Shown here one piece after another: positions 51,305 to 59,287 of a stretch of DNA of 64,000 nucleotides (its first letter is position 1; every line of letters starts with the position of its first letter). The DNA is from CAWCDJ01 sp963836015 (GTDB lineage: Bacteria; Acidobacteriota; Terriglobia; Bryobacterales; Bryobacteraceae). The position numbers and the translations under genes are program-made. The notes under the pieces were generated by a model. That model made no database searches. It worked only from the letters and a program-made list of their open reading frames with translations, and was not told where the DNA came from. The stretch lies in NCBI GenBank assembly GCA_963836015.1, contig CAWIIF010000011.1:1-64000 (forward strand). The letters are read 5' to 3'.

Positions 51305-52078
51305 ATGTCTGTCTACCGGATCTTGACGCTGGCGGTAGCCAGCGCCTTGGGTCTTCACGCAACGATTATCGGAACGCCGCAGGCCGCGTTCCGTCACCTC
51401 TACACCCTCAACCCCACCGGAACGGTGGAGGTTCAGAATGTCTATGGCGATGTCAGCATCATGGCATGGGACCGCGACGAAGTGCTGGTCGAGGCCGTCA
51501 AGAAATCCTCCGATCCCCGGCACCTGGACGACGCCCGTATCGTCGTCGACTCCTCCTACGATTCGTTTTCGGTCCGGACTCTCTATGCGGGCGACGGCAC
51601 CGGAGACCTGGCGAGCGTGGAGTACCGCATCATGGTGCCGCGCAATGCCAACCTGCAGAATGTGAAGCTGACCAACGGCGGGCTCTCGATCCGCGGGCTG
51701 GCTGGGGCGGTCAAGGCCTCGGCGGTCAATGGCGGAATCCGTGCCGAACGGCTGGAAGGCGGAGCGGAGCTTTCGACCGTCAACGGGCGGCTGGATGCCG
51801 ATTTCGAGCGCATCAGCGGCGCGGGGACGATCTCCCTTACCTCGGTGAACGGCCCCATCCGGCTCTCACTGCCGCGGGAAGCGACTGCCAGCCTTATAGC
51901 GGACAATCTGAGCGGCGGCATTAACTCCGACATCGGCCGTTCCTGGCGCGAACCGGGCGGCAACCGCCTGCGCGCGGTCATGAACCGGGGCGGTGTGAGA
52001 ATTCATCTGCGGAACGTGAACGGCGGGATCCAGATCCGCTCCTGCTGGAACCACCGCGGCGAACACCCCTGGTCGTAA
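51305..52078 (+). CDS. Exported DUF4097-type beta-strand repeat protein
   Basis: 257 residues from ATG 51305 (MSVYRILTLAVASALGLHA, a signal peptide). The mature part repeats a short beta-helix-like unit with the theme VNGxI/L: LTNGGLSIRGLAGAVKAS, SAVNGGIRAERLEG, STVNGRLDADFERI, TSVNGPIRLSLPREA and RNVNGGIQIRSC. This matches the DUF4097/adhesin-like repeats of unknown function. It lies between the ATPase and the permease genes of the second cluster, so it may be a periplasmic partner or cargo of that exporter (inference). A longer in-frame extension to 51215 lacks a signal sequence. Confidence 0.8.
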   Translation: MSVYRILTLAVASALGLHATIIGTPQAAFRHLYTLNPTGTVEVQNVYGDVSIMAWDRDEVLVEAVKKSSDPRHLDDARIVVDSSYDSFSVRTLYAGDGTGDLASVEYRIMVPRNANLQNVKLTNGGLSIRGLAGAVKASAVNGGIRAERLEGGAELSTVNGRLDADFERISGAGTISLTSVNGPIRLSLPREATASLIADNLSGGINSDIGRSWREPGGNRLRAVMNRGGVRIHLRNVNGGIQIRSCWNHRGEHPWS

Positions 52079-52122
52079 AGGATTCTGCAAAACCCGCTGA
52101 CATTTGCTAACCTGACGGCCAA

Positions 52123-54561
52123 ATGTACCCGGTAGTCCAGAATCTCCGGTATGGGATCCGGCTTTTCCAAAAATCACCGGGATTCAGCGCCATGGCGCTG
52201 GCGACCCTGGCCCTGGGAATGGGTGCTACCACGGCCATCTTCAGCATCGTGGATGCGGTTCTGCTCAAGCCGCTGCCGTTCCGGGATCCCGGCCGCCTGC
52301 TGGTGATCTGGGAGAAGAATGCCGCGCAAAACCGGACGCGCATGTTCGTTCCCCCGGCCAACTACCGGGAATGGCAGCGCCAGAGCGCGTCGCTCGAATC
52401 CCTGGCCGCCATCGAAAGCATGCACGTTAACCTCACCGCCGGCCCGAACGGACGCATGGAGCCGGAGGAGCTGCGCGGCGAACGGGTCACCGCTTCCCTG
52501 CTTCCGCTTCTGGGTGTGCAGCCCATAGTGGGCCGGGGCTTCCGGCCCGAGGAAGAGCGGCCCGGGCACGCCAGCTACGTGCTGTTGAGCCACGGGCTGT
52601 GGACGCGCCGCTTCGGCGCCGACCGGTCCATCCCCGGCAAGGCGATCCAACTGGGCAACCGCAGCTATACGGTTCTGGGGGTGCTGCCGGCCGGATTCGC
52701 GGTGGTGCAGCCTGGTGTCGATATCTGGCTTCCCCTGGCGCTCGATGCGGCGGATGCGGCCGCTTCGTCGGGGCGCACGCTGATGGTGGTGGCGCGGCTG
52801 AAGCCGGGCGTGGCCGTCGAGAAGGCCACAAGCGAACTCGACGCCATCGGCGGCGGCCTCGAGCAGGCTAACCCGGTGCTGAACTCCGGCTGGCGGCCTT
52901 CCGTATATCCCTTGCAGGAGGAAGTTGTCGGCAAGGTGCACGATCCGCTCATGGTGCTCATGGCCGCGGTGGGTTTCCTGCTGCTGATGGGCTGCGCCAA
53001 CGTAGCCAACCTGCTGCTGGCCCGCGCCGGCTCGCGGCGCCGGGAAGTGGCCATCCGGACCGCCATGGGCGCCGGACGCGGCACGATTGTGCTGCAACTG
53101 CTCGGCGAGAACATGATGCTGGCGGCCGCCGGCGGCGCCCTGGGACTGCTGCTGGCGCGCGGCGGAATCGCGCTGCTGGAGTGGCTGGGGCCGGCCAACA
53201 TTCCCCGGTTGGCCGATGCGCGCGTGGATGCCCGGCTCTTTCTGTTCGCCCTGGTCTCGGCCGCGGTAACCGGCCTGCTGGTGGGGATCGTCCCCGCCAT
53301 CCAGATTTCGTCCGGAAACCTCAATGCGGCGCTCACGGAGACGGGGCGCGGCGGAACCATGAGCCGCTCCGGGAGGGCCGTCCGGAACCTGCTGGTGGTG
53401 GGCGAGGTCGCGCTGGCGGTGGTCGTGCTGATCGGCGCCGGATTGCTGATGCGCAGCTTCGCTCATTTGCGTTCGGCCAACCCAGGATTTCAGCCGTCCG
53501 GACTGCTCACCGCGCGTCTGCCGCTGGCCGGAGGCAGGAATGCGGCGGCGCCGCGCCGGGTGGAGTTTATCGGCCGCCTTCTGCAACAGGTATCCGCGCT
53601 TCCGGGGGTTCTCGACGCGGGAGCGGTGAATTCGCTGCCGCTCTCCGGCTTCGGCGTCGGGTCTTCGTTTGCAGTGTACGGCCGTCCGGCGCCGCCGCCC
53701 GATCAGCGTCCCATCGGACTGATGCGCGCCGTCACGGTCTCGTACTTCCGGACGATGGGAATCCGGCTGGCGGCCGGCCGCGAGTTCAGCATCGCCGATA
53801 CCGGCCAGTCGCAGCCGGTCATCATCGTCAACCGGACCCTGGCGCGCCGCTTCTGGCCGGGGACGAACAGTCCGGCCGCCGCCTTGGGCGGGAGATTGGT
53901 GCTCGACCAGCCTAACGGGAGGGTGGCCGAGATCGTCGGAGTAATATCGGATGTGAAGGCCGATAGGATCGAAGGCGAAGAGTGGCCTACCATTTACAAT
54001 CCGTACCCGCAGGCCCCCGCCATTACGATGACCGCCGTGGTACGTACGGCCGGGCCTCCGCTCGCCCTGGCGCCGGTCCTTCAGAGGGAAGTGCACAGCC
54101 TCGACCCGGATCAACCGGTGGCGGATATCCGCTCGATGGAAGACCTGGTGGACCGCGCGATCGCCGAACCGCGGTTCAATGCCATGGTGCTGTCGGTCTT
54201 CGCGCTGATTGCCTTCGTGCTGGCGGCGGTGGGAATCTACGGCGTGATCTCCTACGACGTCAGCTCGCGGACCCACGAGATCGGCATCCGCATGGCGCTG
54301 GGCGCGCAGAGGAGCGACCTGCTGCGCATGACGCTGGGACAGGGCGCGCGGCTGGCCGCATATGGAATTATGGCTGGGCTGGCTGCGGCGTTCGGACTGA
54401 CCCGGCTGATGGCGAGCATGCTTTATGAAGTGAAGGCGACCGACGCCGATACGTTTGCCGCGATCGCGTTGTTGCTGGGTGGCGTTGCCCTGGCGGCGAG
54501 TTACCTGCCGTCCCGGAGGGCCATGGCGCTCGATCCGGTCAACGCGCTGCGGCATGAATAG
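52123..54561 (+). CDS. FtsX/MacB-type permease with duplicated domain (ADOP type)
   Basis: 812 residues with two MacB-PCD plus FtsX modules. Module 1 starts LRYGIRLFQKSPGFSAMALA (about residue 7), and its membrane part includes LMGCANVANLLLARAGSRRR and EVAIRTAMGAGRGTI. Module 2 ends with LAAVGIYGVISYDVSSRTHEI, GIRMALGAQRSDLLR and ALDPVNALRHE. This layout is known as acidobacterial duplicated orphan permease because most copies lack an ATPase neighbour. Here an ATPase follows nine bases downstream, so it is not an orphan. About eight membrane helices are expected. It probably exports or extracts a hydrophobic or peptide substrate. Confidence 0.92.
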   Translation: MYPVVQNLRYGIRLFQKSPGFSAMALATLALGMGATTAIFSIVDAVLLKPLPFRDPGRLLVIWEKNAAQNRTRMFVPPANYREWQRQSASLESLAAIESMHVNLTAGPNGRMEPEELRGERVTASLLPLLGVQPIVGRGFRPEEERPGHASYVLLSHGLWTRRFGADRSIPGKAIQLGNRSYTVLGVLPAGFAVVQPGVDIWLPLALDAADAAASSGRTLMVVARLKPGVAVEKATSELDAIGGGLEQANPVLNSGWRPSVYPLQEEVVGKVHDPLMVLMAAVGFLLLMGCANVANLLLARAGSRRREVAIRTAMGAGRGTIVLQLLGENMMLAAAGGALGLLLARGGIALLEWLGPANIPRLADARVDARLFLFALVSAAVTGLLVGIVPAIQISSGNLNAALTETGRGGTMSRSGRAVRNLLVVGEVALAVVVLIGAGLLMRSFAHLRSANPGFQPSGLLTARLPLAGGRNAAAPRRVEFIGRLLQQVSALPGVLDAGAVNSLPLSGFGVGSSFAVYGRPAPPPDQRPIGLMRAVTVSYFRTMGIRLAAGREFSIADTGQSQPVIIVNRTLARRFWPGTNSPAAALGGRLVLDQPNGRVAEIVGVISDVKADRIEGEEWPTIYNPYPQAPAITMTAVVRTAGPPLALAPVLQREVHSLDPDQPVADIRSMEDLVDRAIAEPRFNAMVLSVFALIAFVLAAVGIYGVISYDVSSRTHEIGIRMALGAQRSDLLRMTLGQGARLAAYGIMAGLAAAFGLTRLMASMLYEVKATDADTFAAIALLLGGVALAASYLPSRRAMALDPVNALRHE

Positions 54562-54569
54562 GAAGAAAA

Positions 54570-55265
54570 ATGATCAACCTTCAGAACGTGGAAAAGTTTT
54601 ACGAGGGCGGCTATGGACGAACCTATGTGCTGCGCCGCATCAGCCTCGAGATCCGGGAAGGCGAATTCGTCACCATCATGGGGCCTTCGGGAGCCGGCAA
54701 ATCGACGCTCCTTAGTATCCTCGGGATGCTGGACGGCGCCTGGACCGGCGAGTTCGAGTTCTTCGGACACCAGGTTCACCGCATGAAGCCCAAGGACCGG
54801 GTGGAGCTGAACAAGAAGTACATCGGGTTCGTTTTTCAGAGCTACCACTTGATCGACAACCTCACGGTGTACGAGAACCTCGATATTCCGCTCTCCTACC
54901 GCAACGTGAAGGGCTCCGAGCGGGCGGCCATGGTCTGCGATACGCTCGACCGGTTCCACATCGTGGGCAAGCGCGATCTTTACCCCAGCCAGCTTTCCGG
55001 CGGCCAGCAGCAACTGGTGGCCGTGGCGCGCGCCGTGATCGCCAACCCCAAGCTGATTCTGGCCGACGAACCGACCGGCAATCTCCACTCCAGCCAGGGC
55101 AAGGAGATCATGGACCTGTTCAAGAGGCTGAACGACGAAGGCACGACCATCGTACAGGTGACGCACTCGGAGGCCAACGCCGCGTATGGCCACCGCGTGG
55201 TGCAGCTGGCCGACGGCTGGCTGGTGAGCGGCGCCACGGATGAAGCCGCGGCCCGGCGCGTTTAG
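54570..55265 (+). CDS. ABC transporter ATP-binding protein, partner of the duplicated permease
   Basis: 231 residues. Walker A GPSGAGKSTLLSILG, Q-loop FVFQSYHLIDNLTVYENL, signature LSGGQQQLVAVARAV, Walker B LILADEPTGNLHS and H-loop QVTHSEAN are intact. The D-loop reads NLHS, not the usual NLDS seen in its paralogue at 50488. Its start is nine bases after the permease stop, so the two are almost certainly co-expressed. It has the MacB/LolD subgroup character. Last clear gene of the second export cluster. Confidence 0.94.
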   Translation: MINLQNVEKFYEGGYGRTYVLRRISLEIREGEFVTIMGPSGAGKSTLLSILGMLDGAWTGEFEFFGHQVHRMKPKDRVELNKKYIGFVFQSYHLIDNLTVYENLDIPLSYRNVKGSERAAMVCDTLDRFHIVGKRDLYPSQLSGGQQQLVAVARAVIANPKLILADEPTGNLHSSQGKEIMDLFKRLNDEGTTIVQVTHSEANAAYGHRVVQLADGWLVSGATDEAAARRV

Positions 55266-55293
55266 CGACGCTCTGCGCTACAATGTCCCTTCC

Positions 55294-55797
55294 ATGCAGG
55301 TACTGCAGGCGGGGCCGCACAAACTGATCTACCTCGAGCTCCAGCCGGAACTGGTGGCGAAGATAGCCCGTGATGCGGGCTTCGAAACCCGCACAAAGGA
55401 TAGCCCCCGGAGTATCCAAATGGATCTGAGCACGCCAGCCGGGCAGTCCCCGATCCTCCTGTTCGATGCCGCCGATCCAGCCAATCTGGGCTGGTTCTCC
55501 CGCTGCCAGTTCCACATCGACGGGCGCAGCGGCGTGGTCCTGCAGACGCCCATCACCCTGGCCAACCGGCGCGACCGAAGCGGCCACGCAAACCGCAATT
55601 CGGTGCGGCTGGCGATCGCCAAGGAGCTGCCTGCCACATTCCGCCTGCCGGGGAAGCAGCCCCTGACCGAACAGGTATTTTACGCTTTATTCTTCAACTT
55701 TCTGACGGCGCTCACCAAGAACGGGGTGGCGGTCTGCGGCGGCGGCGTGGTGCAGCCGCTGGCCGGACGAACCGAGGCCGTCGGCTCCCGCAATTGA
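55294..55797 (+). CDS. Protein of unknown function, 167 residues
   Basis: From ATG 55294. There is no signal peptide or membrane helix. Visible features are LIYLELQPELVAKIARDAG near the start, LLFDAADPANLGWFSRCQFH, then SGVVLQTPITLANRRDRSG and a helix with EQVFYALFFNFLTAL. The mix of strands and helices suggests a compact soluble domain. I do not recognise the family. It begins 28 bases after the ATPase and may close that operon; a strong terminator follows at 55925. Confidence 0.6.
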   Translation: MQVLQAGPHKLIYLELQPELVAKIARDAGFETRTKDSPRSIQMDLSTPAGQSPILLFDAADPANLGWFSRCQFHIDGRSGVVLQTPITLANRRDRSGHANRNSVRLAIAKELPATFRLPGKQPLTEQVFYALFFNFLTALTKNGVAVCGGGVVQPLAGRTEAVGSRN

Positions 55798-56103
55798 TGT
55801 GTGCCCTCCGGCACCTACCTGCAACCTGTGAACGCATCTTTGAGCCCTGCCGCCGAATCGATATTCCCGGGCCGGGGCTGTGACCGATTCGGGGGGAACG
55901 GCGCCGCTCGGGCTCAGTTCACTTATGCCGGCTCCTCGAGGGCCGGCATTTTTTTCGGTCACAGCACTTCGAACTTTATTTGACGGCCGCCGATTTCGCT
56001 CTATTTCCGACACTTAGGCGTTGTGCCTGGGCGGGGGACGGGTGGCGCCTGGGCTGGTAACACCACGAGGCGGGGGTAAGATATCGGTAGTAGCAGGGTG
56101 TCA
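55798..56103. other. Intergenic region between export cluster and acyl-CoA mutase
   Basis: About 300 bp without a gene. It contains the terminator at 55925-55955 and the mutase promoter region. I looked for a cobalamin-riboswitch B12 box upstream of the B12-dependent mutase and did not see one. Confidence 0.6.
55925..55955 (+). terminator. Intrinsic terminator of the second export cluster
   Basis: ATGCCGGC (55925-55932), a nine-base loop, GCCGGCAT (55942-55949), then a run of T to 55955. This is a perfect 8-bp stem with a T-tract on the plus strand, 128 bases after the stop of the unknown gene. Confidence 0.85.
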
Positions 56104-57684
<1,581 letters not shown>

Positions 57685-57686
57685 AC

Positions 57687-58085
57687 ATGCCACGGCCGAT
57701 TCGAGTGCTGGTCGCCAAGCCGGGTCTGGATGGACACGACCGCGGCGCGAAAGTCATCGCGCGGGCGCTGCGCGATGCCGGCATGGAAGTGATCTACACC
57801 GGGCTGCGCCAGACGCCCGAGATGATCGTGAGCGCCGCCTTGCAGGAAGACGTCCAGGTGATCGGCCTGTCGATCCTGTCGGGCGCGCACAACGCCATCG
57901 TTCCGCGGGTGCTCGAGCTGCTACGCGAGAAAGATATGTCCGACGTCAAGGTGATCGTCGGCGGCATCATTCCGGATGAGGACGCGGAAGCCTTGAAGCA
58001 GCAGGGCGTGGCCGCGGTCTTCCAGCCCGGCGCGTCTCTCGACGCGATCGTCAACTTCATCCGCTCGTCCGTTCCCACACTCTAA
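57687..58085 (+). CDS. icmB: Cobalamin-binding small subunit of acyl-CoA mutase
   Basis: 132 residues with the B12-binding motif DxHxxG in KPGLDGHDRGAKVIA (the His replaces the lower ligand of the cobalt), then IGLSILSGAH and VIVGGIIPDEDAEALK, and the C-terminal GVAAVFQPGAS. A separate small subunit is typical of IcmA/IcmB and of archaeal-type mutases. It pairs with the large subunit encoded immediately upstream. No MeaB-type G-protein chaperone is in the window. Confidence 0.94.
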   Translation: MPRPIRVLVAKPGLDGHDRGAKVIARALRDAGMEVIYTGLRQTPEMIVSAALQEDVQVIGLSILSGAHNAIVPRVLELLREKDMSDVKVIVGGIIPDEDAEALKQQGVAAVFQPGASLDAIVNFIRSSVPTL

Positions 58086-58103
58086 GCTGCGAGCTTCGCT
58101 CGC

Positions 58104-58131
58104 CCGGGCAGGCCGGAGGCCTACCCTACCT
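58104..58131. repeat. Palindromic repeat related to the hairpin at 1965
   Basis: GGGCAGGCC GGA GGCCTACCC-type sequence. Its reverse complement (GTAGGCCTCCGGCCTGCCC) closely matches the hairpin around 1963-1989. Two related copies in 64 kb suggest a dispersed short palindrome; here it lies between the mutase and the lipase genes. Confidence 0.45.
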
Positions 58132-58137
58132 CAACTC

Positions 58138-59088
58138 ATGTCTCAAAAATACTTGCTGTCCATCGACGGCGGGGGTATTCGCGGTATTATCCCTGCCCTG
58201 GCGCTCCTGAAACTGGAGCAGACTACCGGCAAACCGGCGCGCGAGATCTTCTCGTTCGTGGCGGGCACATCGACCGGCGCCCTGCTGGCCTCGGCCATTG
58301 CTGCCGGCATTCCGGCTTACCGCATCGTCGAGATCTACAAGAACCGGATCCGCGATATCTTCAAGCCCGGCAAGCCTTGGAACACCGTGCGGCGCTACAG
58401 CGGCGGCTATATGTACGACATCGGCAACCTGTCGAAAGTCCTGGACGAGGAGTTCGGGGCCGCCGCGGGCGCCCGCCTGAACGATTCCCCCATCGACATT
58501 CTCCTGACCGCCAAAGGGCTGGCCGACGGCAAACCCTGGTATTTCGTCAAAGACAACCCCGCCAATTCCGGCGCCACCGGCCACCTCCGCATGCTCGATT
58601 GCGCCTCGGCCAGCGCCGCCGCCCCCACCTATTTCAACCCGTTCTCGATGGCGAGCGCGCCGGTCAGCGGCAAGCTGGTGGATGGCGGCGTCGGCGTCAC
58701 CGGCAATCCGGTGTACCAGGCGTGCGTGGAGGCGTTCGTCTACAGCCAGGGATACCGGCCCGAGGAGACCACCGTGATCTCGTTCGGCACCGGCAGGTTC
58801 GAGGAGAAGGCCGACCCGCATTCGATCCTCGACTGGCTCGGCTGGGTCACCGATACGATGCTCCACGCTCCGCAGGCGCAGCAAAGCGAGATCGTGGCCC
58901 GGCATTATTCGAGTGCCTTATTCTACCGGCTGGAACCCGACCTTCCGGCGGCGATCGATATGGACGACGTCGGCCGGATCGGCGACCTTGAAGAGGCGGG
59001 CAAGAAGTTCGCCGGGCTGGTAGACTGGAATGTGTTATTTCGAGGTGAGGATTGTTCGTTCCGCGTGAGACCTCCAAAGTGTGTTTAG
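58138..59088 (+). CDS. Patatin-like phospholipase
   Basis: 316 residues without a signal peptide. The oxyanion motif DGGGIRG (residues 10-16), nucleophile elbow GTSTG (about 43-47, Ser catalytic) and the dyad Asp in KLVDGGVGV (about 183) are all present. It would hydrolyse acyl esters of phospholipids or other lipids from the cytoplasmic side. Cytosolic patatins serve as effectors in CBASS defence, but no cyclase, Cap2/Cap3 or ubiquitin-like gene is adjacent, so that role has no support here. It stands as a single gene after the mutase pair. Confidence 0.92.
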   Translation: MSQKYLLSIDGGGIRGIIPALALLKLEQTTGKPAREIFSFVAGTSTGALLASAIAAGIPAYRIVEIYKNRIRDIFKPGKPWNTVRRYSGGYMYDIGNLSKVLDEEFGAAAGARLNDSPIDILLTAKGLADGKPWYFVKDNPANSGATGHLRMLDCASASAAAPTYFNPFSMASAPVSGKLVDGGVGVTGNPVYQACVEAFVYSQGYRPEETTVISFGTGRFEEKADPHSILDWLGWVTDTMLHAPQAQQSEIVARHYSSALFYRLEPDLPAAIDMDDVGRIGDLEEAGKKFAGLVDWNVLFRGEDCSFRVRPPKCV

Positions 59089-59162
59089 CCGTACCTGCCA
59101 GCCGGTTCCCGGGCGTGTGGAAAACCGTGCCGGACCTTCACACCTGTAGCCTCCGGCACTCG

Positions 59163-59191
59163 TTGTTGCCCCTTTTAAGATCCGCTAAACT
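59163..59191 (+). promoter_or_regulatory. Weak candidate promoter upstream of bamA
   Basis: TTGTTG (59163-59168), a 17-base spacer and TAAACT (59186-59191) match three and four of six consensus bases. About 100 bases upstream of the bamA start. Confidence 0.25.
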
Positions 59192-59287
59192 AATGGCTTA
59201 ACGGTCTTCGAGAACCGGCTTCACCGTGATACTGACTCCCGTGTCCCGACCTTATCGAAATTGCGCAGAGTGGAAAGGTATGCTTGC

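Noticed and set aside
52174..54555. 793-codon open frame antisense to the duplicated permease
   Set aside because: Gln/Arg/His-rich shadow of a membrane protein gene in GC-rich DNA.
55957..56103. Cobalamin riboswitch upstream of the B12-dependent mutase
   Set aside because: No B12-box sequence and the leader is short.
58138..59088. CBASS defence system
   Set aside because: Only a patatin-like lipase is present; no cyclase or accessory genes are adjacent.
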